The notes below the pieces were generated by a model, which saw nothing but the letters and a program-made list of their open reading frames with translations, searched no databases and was not told where the DNA came from. A DNA stretch of 64,000 bases, taken from Thermoplasmatales archaeon. GTDB taxonomy: Archaea > Thermoplasmatota > Thermoplasmata > Thermoplasmatales > Thermoplasmataceae. The DNA is taken from contig JAJSLM010000003.1 in the NCBI GenBank assembly GCA_026127925.1, positions 1-64,000 on the forward strand. Reading direction: 5' to 3'. Both the position numbers and the translations under genes were made by a program. Below are positions 1-7,286 of this stretch, in pieces (within the stretch, counting starts at the first letter, position 1; every line of letters starts with the position of its first letter).

Positions 1-129
1 AAAGGCATGGAGAAACTGAAGGAAATCATAAATGTAGGGAGGGGCACTCCCGAATTCACGCCCGTGGAGATTGGAGCTCTGCCAGCAATGGTAACTCCGG
101 TCACTGAAACGGGAAGCCCCCTGCGTTAG
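1..129 (+). CDS. tnpB: TnpB (IS200/IS605 family) C-terminal end, partial
   Basis: The last 42 codons of an open frame enter from the left edge and stop at a TAG at 127-129. The peptide reads GTPEFTPVE and then ETGSPLR at its end. This matches the unstructured C-terminal tail common in archaeal IS1341/IS605 TnpB proteins (GTPE-TPVE ... EAGSPR). TnpB is the RNA-guided nuclease of these transposons. The RuvC and zinc-ribbon parts would lie to the left of the window and cannot be judged, so it is unknown whether the gene is intact. The stop codon lies inside the hairpin of the element's right end, the usual architecture. Confidence 0.7.
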   Translation, partial: KGMEKLKEIINVGRGTPEFTPVEIGALPAMVTPVTETGSPLR

Positions 130-146
130 CTGGGGGAGGATGTCAC
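1..146 (+). mobile_element. Right end of an IS200/IS605-type element
   Basis: Directly after the TnpB tail there is a subterminal hairpin: CCCCC at 117-121 pairs with GGGGG at 132-136. Two more pairs lie inside it (GC 123-124 with GC 129-130) around a GTTA loop. It is followed by GAGGATGTCAC ending at 146. A G-rich hairpin arm followed by GGATGTCAC is typical of archaeal IS605-group right ends. The boundary at 146 is inferred from that resemblance. The left end is outside the window. Confidence 0.62.
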
Positions 147-207
147 TAGTATGCCCTTATAGGTCAATGCGCGATCTCAAAATACTAGTTTACAATATAC
201 TTCAATT

Positions 208-1035
208 ATGACAAGCGGAAAACCTGAGGTTCACCTTTTGTCTGATGGTAATTTTTCTCTTGACCCAGGTGCTTACTTTGGCATAGTTCCGAGACCGTTG
301 TGGGGAAAACGTTTTTCTCTTGACGCAAGAGGACGCGTAATTCTCTCACTTAATGTTTTACTTGTCCGTGGGGAGAGATACAACGCACTCGTAGATTCTG
401 GGATTGGCCATATGGCTAACGAAAAACTTTCTAATATATTTGAAGTAAAGGAGAATCAAAGATTTGTTAAGGACATAGAGAAATACGTCAAGCCTGATAA
501 GGTCGATTATATCTTGCAGTCTCATCTTCATTTTGATCATTCGGGGAATTCATTCGTTAAGAACCAGGATGGAGAATTCTTGTTTAAAAATGCTAAGATT
601 GTTGTACAGAAAAAAGAGTTGAACGCATTTCGTAAGCCAGATGAGTTCACAAAAGGAAATTACATGTCGGGCAACTCAAAAATACCTGCTTCCAGAATCA
701 TATCCGTTGAGGGATCTAAAAGAATTAATTCTGATCTGCGCGTCATTCTTACCGGTGGCCATTCTCAGGGGCACCAGGTTATAGTTATTGGTTCTCCAGG
801 TAATGAATTCATATACTTCGGTGATCTTATTCCGTCCGCATTTCATATAAAATTGCCTTACGTAACCGCTATCGACATAGAACCCCTTGAAACCGTGAGA
901 ATGAAGAAACTCCTGATCAGGAAGGCTATCCGCGATCATGCGATTTGTATATTCAATCATGACGGTGAAATACCTGCGGGTTACATATCCGGCGATCCAG
1001 AAAATCCTAAATTGGAGTCCGTAACTCTTCAATAA
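208..1035 (+). CDS. MBL-fold metallo-hydrolase
   Basis: A 275-residue metallo-beta-lactamase-fold hydrolase. The metal motif H-L-H-F-D-H is at residues 106-111. Further expected ligands appear in GGHSQGH (about 183-189), in FGD (about 208) and in FNHDG near the C-terminus. The strand-rich start and DSG-G motif near residue 63 fit the lactonase-like subgroup (AHL-lactonase and similar), but the substrate cannot be told from sequence. No signal peptide is seen, so it is probably cytosolic. It is monocistronic and converges on the PhoU-like gene 19 nt away. The ATG at 208 is the first in frame after the IS end; there is no clear Shine-Dalgarno, which suggests a short leader. Confidence 0.85.
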   Translation: MTSGKPEVHLLSDGNFSLDPGAYFGIVPRPLWGKRFSLDARGRVILSLNVLLVRGERYNALVDSGIGHMANEKLSNIFEVKENQRFVKDIEKYVKPDKVDYILQSHLHFDHSGNSFVKNQDGEFLFKNAKIVVQKKELNAFRKPDEFTKGNYMSGNSKIPASRIISVEGSKRINSDLRVILTGGHSQGHQVIVIGSPGNEFIYFGDLIPSAFHIKLPYVTAIDIEPLETVRMKKLLIRKAIRDHAICIFNHDGEIPAGYISGDPENPKLESVTLQ

Positions 1036-1054
1036 TTTCAAAAGAGATTTAAGG

Positions 1055-2041
1055 CTATTTGTCACCGATCGTTATTTCATTTCTTTCTCCAAGCAACAGG
1101 TCCATTGCCAGTTCTGCAATATCTGTGGAATAAAGACCAATCCTGAGGATTTCCTCGGAAATTGAAGACACAACATTCGATTGCCTTTCGCTTCTTGCTT
1201 CGTCCATGAGTTTGTCTTTCATCTCTATGATGCTCGCTTTCTTCTCGATCAACCCATTCAAAATATTAAATCTGCGGGAATAAAATGCTTCTACGGATTC
1301 ATTGAATAACCCCAGAGACTCTTTAAGATAGTCAACAATACCGCTTGGACTGGTCTTATCACTTGGGGCCTTGGATTTCCAGATTTTGCATATGTTTACG
1401 GTATGATCCGCTAACCTTTCTAAAATTCTTGAGAAAATGAGGTAATAAACTGCGTTGTTGCCCTCTTCGGTACCCGCTCTAACCTCCCGGTAAAGATAAT
1501 ATAAATATCTGTCAACCTCGTCATCTCTCTCTATAACGTTCTCCAATAATCTGACTTCTGAATTTTCTATACCGGTTATGGTATCATTGATCATGGCCTC
1601 GACATTCAGGGACATTCTTCTTACTGCTTTAGAGAGGGGGAAAGAAGATGAATCGAGAACATTCTGCAGCGTTATGGAGTTTGATGATTCCTCAAATATC
1701 TCTATCCCCATTACGAGTCTTGAGAATTTCTTTATGACCTCTCTTAGTTCTTCATCGAGGTAATCCTTGCTGCCAATCACTAAAGTATTGAATCCAGAAA
1801 TATATACTGAAATGAGAATTCTTTGGAATTCATTCACATTTATTTGATCGTTGATCATGATCTTCTTTGAAATTTCAACCTTCTTTGGATGCCCGCTCGA
1901 TAACTGAAGAGAGTCGTCCAGTTCGGATATGATGATCTCGCTTCCTCTCTGAAGATTGTTACTTCTTATCCATTTCGACGGCAGCGAAATAATATATGTA
2001 GATCCGCCTGTTAACTGTAATCTTCTTGTAAATGTAACCAT
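1055..2041 (-). CDS. PhoU-like regulator with AbrB-type N-terminus
   Basis: A 328-residue archaeal PhoU-family protein. The first ~45 residues form a SpoVT/AbrB-like swapped-hairpin segment (RRLQLTGGSTYIISLPSKW). The rest is a helical PhoU-type region with the acidic motif ERDDEVDRYLYYLYREV around residues 165-185, which in PhoU proteins carries metal-binding acidic residues. Homologues are thought to regulate phosphate uptake, but no pst genes are in this window. The AbrB part suggests DNA binding. A TATA box about 25 nt upstream of the ATG implies a leaderless transcript. Confidence 0.85.
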   Translation of the reverse strand: MVTFTRRLQLTGGSTYIISLPSKWIRSNNLQRGSEIIISELDDSLQLSSGHPKKVEISKKIMINDQINVNEFQRILISVYISGFNTLVIGSKDYLDEELREVIKKFSRLVMGIEIFEESSNSITLQNVLDSSSFPLSKAVRRMSLNVEAMINDTITGIENSEVRLLENVIERDDEVDRYLYYLYREVRAGTEEGNNAVYYLIFSRILERLADHTVNICKIWKSKAPSDKTSPSGIVDYLKESLGLFNESVEAFYSRRFNILNGLIEKKASIIEMKDKLMDEARSERQSNVVSSISEEILRIGLYSTDIAELAMDLLLGERNEITIGDK

Positions 2042-2061
2042 ATAAATAGAATAACTCCAAT

Positions 2062-2073
2062 CTATATATATTT
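2062..2073 (-). promoter_or_regulatory. TATA box of the PhoU-like gene
   Basis: On the minus strand an A/T run reading AAATATATATAGA lies 22-32 nt before the ATG at 2041. This is the normal archaeal TATA-to-start distance, so transcription would begin at or next to the start codon. Confidence 0.55.
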
Positions 2074-2148
2074 TTCACATTACTAAATATACTACATATA
2101 AGGTCACGTTATCAATGTAGTACTCGTGTGCATGGCCTATATATGGTT

Positions 2149-2685
2149 CTATCGCAGTAATTTCGCAAGCAAAAACTCTGAATACGGTTTCCCTTCAAAG
2201 AAGTAAGAATCCCTCTGATACCCTTCTATGGCGAATCCATTTTTGATTAGTACCTTCAGAGAAGCTGGATTGTATTCCAGGACCTTCGTATGAAGTCGGT
2301 TCATGTTCAGGCTATCTCTGGAATAGTCACATATCAGGGATAACGCAGTGGTTGCTATCCCTCGATTTCTGAAGTCTTTCGAAATCCAGTAGCCTACATG
2401 TGCACTTCTGTTAGCGGTGTCTATATCACTCAGTCCAATCACGCCAGTAAAAGTGCACTCAAACAATATCTTAAAGTCTATGGAAAAAACTTCTTTCCCC
2501 GATTCTCTTTGTTTCTCTATAAAGTAGAGACCGTCGCTCTCTGTGTATGGAAATGGGAAGGAATGTCCTCCTATATTTCTGTATATCTCATAATCACTGG
2601 CATTTTTTGCGATAACTGCTGCATCTTCTTTTCTAAGATCATTTGTAAGTTCTATCTGATCAGATTTAAGCGACAGTAACTTCAT
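2149..2685 (-). CDS. GNAT-family N-acetyltransferase (RimJ/RimL-like)
   Basis: A 178-residue GNAT protein of the RimJ/RimL type that acetylates amino groups of proteins or small molecules with acetyl-CoA. The acetyl-CoA loop R-N-R-G-I-A is at about residues 107-112, preceded by the strand GYWI. The ending NPASLKVLIKNGF-EGYQRD is the usual motif of this subgroup (N-SIxVLEKxGF-xEG). Its target is unknown. It is a single gene between the PhoU-like gene and a membrane protein, all on the minus strand with separate promoters likely. Confidence 0.85.
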   Translation of the reverse strand: MKLLSLKSDQIELTNDLRKEDAAVIAKNASDYEIYRNIGGHSFPFPYTESDGLYFIEKQRESGKEVFSIDFKILFECTFTGVIGLSDIDTANRSAHVGYWISKDFRNRGIATTALSLICDYSRDSLNMNRLHTKVLEYNPASLKVLIKNGFAIEGYQRDSYFFEGKPYSEFLLAKLLR

Positions 2686-2770
2686 GCGCCGAAATCCATA
2701 GCATATATTTAGAATTATTATGCGTCAGTTTTGAGGAGACTATCCAATACGGGTGAATATCTGCTGTAAG

Positions 2771-3589
2771 TCATGGGTTGGAAGGGGGCTGCAAGGGAGG
2801 CGGGGAATATGGTGGCTGATTTACAGGCGGTGTCTGTTGTGGAGGAACCCTGGATTTTGATATAGATCTTGCAAGGAATACTCCGACAGCGAATATGACA
2901 TAGAGAATCAGCACCGCTATGAGATAGTCGGATACAACTACAAGGACATAAATGGAATAAGGTGAAGCGGTCAAAGGACCTTCAACGGGGGTAGTGTATA
3001 TTACTGTTGTACTGTTGCTGATGCTTACATTGTATCCATAAATCCCAGAAGGCAAACTGGAGACATTGAAGCTGAATTCTTTTGCAGTACTTGATATATT
3101 TTTCATCGGTGACATCTCTGAATACGTCACGATCTTATATGCTGTTGAATTCCCAGAGGCTGTAATATTCACGGATAAAGTTGTGAAGTTTAAACTCGCA
3201 ATATCACTTGAATTAATGATTATGTCGTAATGGTAGGGTCCTTTCTGGCCGGAAAACGGACTTACTGATACTGTAGCATTTGTGTTGGATTTGGACGTGC
3301 CGTGAATCATGTCATAAGTTAAAACAGGATGGGCACTGACAGTTACACCAGTCACTATTCCTCCAATGATAAGCATGAAAGCGACAAGTACAATCGCCCC
3401 TCCAAGCAACCTTAACTTTATTCTCCAGAGGCCAGTAAAATGAAATACAAAAAATATCACTACAGGAATAAGGAAAATTAAATCGGATATTGTGTATAAG
3501 GACGCGTACCATACTCCTACGGATGCCAAGGTGGCAATTATCGGAGCGGAAATCCGGTTATTCTTTACTATCCAGCTATCTGGATTCAT
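2771..3589 (-). CDS. Membrane protein with external domain and Pro-rich tail
   Basis: I do not recognise a family. The 272-residue form starting at 3589 has three hydrophobic segments in its first 100 residues. An extracytoplasmic stretch of about 130 residues with many N-x-S/T sequons follows, then one more membrane segment and a proline-rich cytoplasmic tail (about 45% Pro in the last 25 residues). The frame is open 33 codons further upstream. I chose the ATG at 3589 because a TATA-like ATTATATATG lies about 30 nt before it and overlaps the next ATG upstream. The sequons suggest a surface-exposed glycoprotein. Confidence 0.6.
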   Translation of the reverse strand: MNPDSWIVKNNRISAPIIATLASVGVWYASLYTISDLIFLIPVVIFFVFHFTGLWRIKLRLLGGAIVLVAFMLIIGGIVTGVTVSAHPVLTYDMIHGTSKSNTNATVSVSPFSGQKGPYHYDIIINSSDIASLNFTTLSVNITASGNSTAYKIVTYSEMSPMKNISSTAKEFSFNVSSLPSGIYGYNVSISNSTTVIYTTPVEGPLTASPYSIYVLVVVSDYLIAVLILYVIFAVGVFLARSISKSRVPPQQTPPVNQPPYSPPPLQPPSNP

Positions 3590-3759
3590 GCCACCTAAAT
3601 CCCAATCACACATATATAATGAATTCCATGACATGTGGCAGCGTGAAGGCAATTTCCTGATTTTTCTCAGGCTTCGCTCTCTAAGCACACGGGTTAGTAT
3701 TTACATAGAGTTATGCGAATAATTTTTATAAGGGCGAGAAATAGTGACTTGGTGGTTCG

Positions 3760-3933
3760 ATGGCCCATTTAAGGGATCTTGAAAAGTATGAAGAAAATGC
3801 ACTTGCTCAATGTACCGATCCAACTTACAGAGAAAAATTAAGAAAATGGGTGCAGAAAAAAAAAGCACCTATTAATGATTTTGATCTGAAAAAGCTAAAA
3901 GACAAGATTGAAAAACATGCCAGAAATATGTGA
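3760..3933 (+). CDS. Small basic protein, 57 residues, unknown
   Basis: An ORF of 57 codons beginning MAHLRDLEKYEENAL. It has a good ribosome site (GGTGG at 3751-3755, four nt before the ATG) and a TATA box (TTTTTATAAG) at 3723-3732. The product is highly charged and helical: 14 Lys, no hydrophobic segment, one Cys. It ends nine nt before the TTG start of the CinA-like gene, so the two are probably co-transcribed. The function is unknown. Promoter, ribosome site and close coupling argue that it is real despite its size. Confidence 0.6.
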   Translation: MAHLRDLEKYEENALAQCTDPTYREKLRKWVQKKKAPINDFDLKKLKDKIEKHARNM

Positions 3934-3942
3934 TCGATCAAG

Positions 3943-4710
3943 TTGAGAGCTTCAATAATCACAATAGGAAATGAAATTCTTAAGGGAAAAACTGTAAACA
4001 CGAATTTTGCTTACATTGGAAGTGCGTTGACAAATGCCGGATATGATGTTTGGCGTGGAATCATTGTACGAGATATCGCAGATGAAATTGGATTCGCGTT
4101 AAAGATTGCGCTTGATTCGAGTGATTTAATCGTTACGAGCGGAGGGTTAGGCCCAACCTATGATGACATGACGCTTTTAAGCATAGCAAATGCACTCAGT
4201 TTGAGCCTCGTTCTTAACGAAGAAGCTCTTGAAATGATAAAGGACAAATATAAGAATCTAAACATACCAATCACTGATCAAAGAAGAAAAATGGCAATGT
4301 TACCTGAGGGATCTTATCCTTTACCGAATCCTGTTGGTACAGCCCCTGGCGTATTCATAAGCTATAATAACAAAGCAATAGTATGCCTACCTGGCGTTCC
4401 TGCAGAGATGAAGGGAATTCTTGATCTAGCGATGGATAAACTTAAATCATCCGGAAAAAGTTATGTGGAAAAGACCGTAAGGCTGCGTGGCATCATGGAA
4501 AGTGCTATCGCCCCTCTTATCGAGGAAGAAATGAAACTGTGGGGAAATAAAGTGTATATCAAAAGCCATCCCGGTTCTATAGAGGTATCAAACCCTTACC
4601 TAGACATAGAAGTCTCGTCACATCTTGATTCCAGAGAAGAGGCTGAAAAAGACGTGGATTCCGTGTTGAACGAGATAATAAGTAAATACAAATCCTATAT
4701 AGGGAAATAA
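3943..4710 (+). CDS. CinA-like molybdopterin-binding domain protein
   Basis: A 255-residue protein of the MoCF/CinA N-terminal domain family (a MoeA/MogA-like fold). Typical motifs are TIGNEILKGKTVNTN at residues 7-21, TSGGLGPTYDDMT at about 64-76, and the loop LPGVPAEMKGI at about 153-163. Single-domain archaeal members lack the nicotinamide-nucleotide amidase domain of bacterial CinA and are linked to nucleotide pyrophosphatase-type or unknown roles. The start is a TTG nine nt after the stop of the small upstream ORF. It ends in a convergent region with a T8 run at 4769-4776. Confidence 0.85.
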   Translation: MRASIITIGNEILKGKTVNTNFAYIGSALTNAGYDVWRGIIVRDIADEIGFALKIALDSSDLIVTSGGLGPTYDDMTLLSIANALSLSLVLNEEALEMIKDKYKNLNIPITDQRRKMAMLPEGSYPLPNPVGTAPGVFISYNNKAIVCLPGVPAEMKGILDLAMDKLKSSGKSYVEKTVRLRGIMESAIAPLIEEEMKLWGNKVYIKSHPGSIEVSNPYLDIEVSSHLDSREEAEKDVDSVLNEIISKYKSYIGK

Positions 4711-4854
4711 AGTAGGATATGTTGGCGAGTTCCTATTAGGCTTCCCAAATAATTAAAGAGATTGAGCCTTTTTTTTACTATTAAAAACTGTAATCTCGGA
4801 AATTTCATTTATAATCTACATTGGAGTGGTACATTTTGCTTCACTGTTCGTGGA

Positions 4855-5889
4855 CTAATGCGCACCCGGCGGAAAAACCACGTTGTCAAAATCCCTGTAT
4901 CTTTTGTCCTCAAAACGCAGATAATCCGGATTTATCCCTCGATCTACCGCCATATAGTAGGCCAAGTAATACATTTGTACCATGTATGTAAAGGGAAAAT
5001 ATGCGGCCATTGAGACCTCGTTCACGTCCAGAGAATAGCTGCCATCTCCATTCACGACCAGAGTGCGCGTGTCTGTATATTCACAAGCCTTGACTATTTG
5101 GGATGCTCTTTTCTTGTCAACCTCCGAATCAATTATTATAACGAGAGAATTCTTGTCGATAACCGAAGTGCAGCCATGATTGAATTCTTCAAGTTCTATA
5201 CCTTCTGCGTGAAGGTGTGTTGCTTCCTTTAACTTTTGAGCGATCTCTCTAGCCGCGATGAAGTTTGGACCAGAACCAAGAACAAAGACATCTTTGACAT
5301 AGTCAAGATTTTTTGATATTTCTGCAATCTCCTTGTCACTTGAGTTAACCTCTCGCTCCACTATGTTGTGCAATTCTTTCCGATCATATTCTATTTCGCC
5401 AAACTCGCTGGCTATTTCCAAAGAAGCAAACGCATTATCAAAGAATGCTTTTGTATTGCAAAGGGAGCGATCGGGAGAATTTATGATTATTGAATCCTCC
5501 GCTGCTTTGGTCAGCGGAGTTTCTTCAAAGTGAGTGACTGCGACCGTTCGAACTTGATCTCTATATTTTTTAACAGCGTCTACAGTCGATTTGGTTTTTC
5601 CTGTATGAGAAAAAGCGATGAGTGTACCTTTTGGGGGATAAAAGTGTTCCATTTCGTAAGCCTGGATAGATTTCCATTTTTTGGGTGTTTCATAGAGCAC
5701 CTGTGCACCAACTGTCGCCGAATGAAATGCGGTCCCATTTCCGGTAAAATACAGTTCGTCGCTTAAAAAATGGAGATCAGTATTTTGTAACACGGATAGG
5801 GTTGCCTGAATTCCCTTTGGTATCTCCTTTATCATATCGTACATTACATAAGGCGGTTTGTCTCTATGTTCAGGAAGATCATCGGTCAT
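4855..5889 (-). CDS. Double SIS-domain sugar isomerase (GlmS/GlmD-like)
   Basis: A 344-residue protein with two tandem SIS phosphosugar-binding domains. The first has GNGTAFHSA and FSHTGKT-ST (residues about 51-120); the second has LGSGPNFIAAREIAQKLKE and AEGIELEEFNHG (about 210-250). This is the isomerase half of glucosamine-6-phosphate synthase without the glutaminase domain. Archaeal relatives act as glucosamine-6-phosphate deaminases/isomerases or in amino-sugar metabolism. The E-x-x-HG motif near 240 matches the catalytic region of the isomerase family. The direction of the reaction cannot be read from sequence. Confidence 0.85.
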   Translation of the reverse strand: MTDDLPEHRDKPPYVMYDMIKEIPKGIQATLSVLQNTDLHFLSDELYFTGNGTAFHSATVGAQVLYETPKKWKSIQAYEMEHFYPPKGTLIAFSHTGKTKSTVDAVKKYRDQVRTVAVTHFEETPLTKAAEDSIIINSPDRSLCNTKAFFDNAFASLEIASEFGEIEYDRKELHNIVEREVNSSDKEIAEISKNLDYVKDVFVLGSGPNFIAAREIAQKLKEATHLHAEGIELEEFNHGCTSVIDKNSLVIIIDSEVDKKRASQIVKACEYTDTRTLVVNGDGSYSLDVNEVSMAAYFPFTYMVQMYYLAYYMAVDRGINPDYLRFEDKRYRDFDNVVFPPGAH

Positions 5890-5996
5890 AATACGTTAAG
5901 AATAATATGCAATTTAACACTTGCGCGAAAAAAGGATCATAGTAATTCCATTCCGGTGAAATCGTGACACATTGAATGATGTAGAATAAAGCGATC

Positions 5997-6263
5997 TCAG
6001 GATTCGGCCCTTGGTTCTGGTCTTTTTCCTGGTGTATCGTCTTCTGTCCCTGGTAAAGGGGTTATCATGTTTATCACAACTGATTCTACATCGCTTCTCA
6101 GTTTCATTAAATGTTCTATGGAAACTTCCCGTCTGTTTGCCTCCTCGCAAATAGCCTTCGCATCCTCGCCTTCAATAATCTCCCTATTTTCACCTGCATA
6201 CCTTCCTGGTCCTACTGATTTATAGATTACCGTTAACCTGTTGATTTTTGAGCAGTCATACAT
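5997..6263 (-). CDS. Hypothetical protein, 88 residues
   Basis: A short ORF with natural-looking composition: an N-terminal beta-like stretch (LTVIYKSVGPGRYAGENRE), then a helical part (DAKAICEEANRREVSIEHLMKLRSDVES) and a disordered, charged tail. No family is recognised. Its upstream region lies between it and the divergently transcribed FAH-family gene. An alternative frame covers part of the same DNA (5914-6150, minus) but has poorer composition. Moderate confidence that this is a gene. Confidence 0.45.
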   Translation of the reverse strand: MYDCSKINRLTVIYKSVGPGRYAGENREIIEGEDAKAICEEANRREVSIEHLMKLRSDVESVVINMITPLPGTEDDTPGKRPEPRAES

Positions 6264-6464
6264 ACCTGGGAAATGTCAAGAGTCTTTATTTCTATTTCGC
6301 TGTTTTGCCCCAGCATAATGACTTTACTTGGCGATTTAAGGATCTAAAGGTAGAAATCTCTCATTCAGATGACGGGGCCTTTGAAATGGGAAATTTGGCA
6401 ACACTAAATAAGAGAAAAAAGGATAACGCATACGATAAGTATGAATATTTTAAAGAATAAGAAA

Positions 6465-7286
6465 ATGGGTAAGAGTGTTACAGTTATTGAGCAGAACGGT
6501 GCGTTTTATGATCTGAAAGATACAAAAATCGCATCTGAACCTACGGTACAACTGATAGAAGATGGGGCGGATCTCGGTTCATTAATAGGTGATAAGGTTA
6601 AAGGAGAAATAACGTATGATCTACCAGTAATTCCTAGAAAGATGTTCCTTCCGGCACTCAATTTCAAGAGTCATGTATCCGAATCAAATTCTACAAAGTC
6701 CGCCAATCCATACTTTTTCACAAAATTCCAAAATGCCCTTGTTCCCAATGGAGGAAGCGTTGTCAAGCCAAGGGGAATCTCCCGCTTCGATTATGAGGGG
6801 GAAATCGGCATAATCATCGGAAAGAAAGGAAAATATCTCAGTCGGGAAGAGGCTTTGGAATATGTTTTTGGATACACGATTGTAGACGACGTGAGCATCA
6901 GGGACTACCAGATGAATACCGATCCATCGTATGGAAAAGATTTTGTCATGGGTAAATGTGCAGACACAGCCCTGCCCATTGGTCCATGGATCACAACTGC
7001 TGATAGCATAAATTTCAACAATTGTGTTATCACAACATATGTTAACGGCGAGCTAAGACAGAACGGATCTGTAAATGACATGATCTTTTCCGTCGGGGAG
7101 CTTATTTCAAGAATTTCACAAATCGTAACACTGGAACCTGGCGATCTTATCTCCACAGGAACACCTTCCGGAGTGGCTGAGCACTCCTCAAGACGTTTCC
7201 TCTCTCCCGGAGATGTCGTGGAAATTGAGGTAGCAGGCATTGGTTCACTGAAACATAAAATAATTGACGATACATACACCAGATAA
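6465..7286 (+). CDS. Fumarylacetoacetate hydrolase (FAH) family enzyme
   Basis: A 273-residue FAH-domain protein starting at the ATG at 6465; an upstream in-frame ATG at 6441 is possible. The metal-binding signature is present: FDYEGEIGIIIGKKG (two Glu) around residue 105-120 and YTIVDDVSIRDYQ (Asp) about 135-147. The closing STGTPSGV and PGD-V--EV-GIG motifs are also there. Family members cleave or decarboxylate 2,4-diketo acids such as acylpyruvates and 2-keto-3-deoxy-sugar acids. This copy is nearer the short acylpyruvase/2-hydroxyhepta-dienedioate group than the operon copy at 22.3 kb. Its TAA overlaps the ATG of the HerA-like gene. Confidence 0.85.
   Translation: MGKSVTVIEQNGAFYDLKDTKIASEPTVQLIEDGADLGSLIGDKVKGEITYDLPVIPRKMFLPALNFKSHVSESNSTKSANPYFFTKFQNALVPNGGSVVKPRGISRFDYEGEIGIIIGKKGKYLSREEALEYVFGYTIVDDVSIRDYQMNTDPSYGKDFVMGKCADTALPIGPWITTADSINFNNCVITTYVNGELRQNGSVNDMIFSVGELISRISQIVTLEPGDLISTGTPSGVAEHSSRRFLSPGDVVEIEVAGIGSLKHKIIDDTYTR

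Larger units (their letters stand above)
1..165 (+). ncRNA. Probable 3' part of a TnpB omega-RNA with guide
   Basis: In characterised IS200/IS605 elements the omega-RNA is transcribed from the 3' part of tnpB and runs through the right-end hairpin. It ends in a guide of about 16-20 nt copied from flanking chromosome. Here the hairpin is at 117-136 and the element end near 146. The guide would therefore start at about 147 with TAGTATGCCC. The 5' end and the exact guide length cannot be seen, so this is inference from family architecture. Confidence 0.35.

Noticed and set aside
676-1065. Minus-strand frame of 129 codons
   Set aside because: It is antisense to the metallo-hydrolase, whose metal motifs prove the other strand.
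6248-6460. Plus-strand frame of 70 codons before the FAH-family gene
   Set aside because: Composition is poor and no ribosome site or TATA box fits it; the minus-strand ORF at 5997-6263 and the FAH start account for the region.
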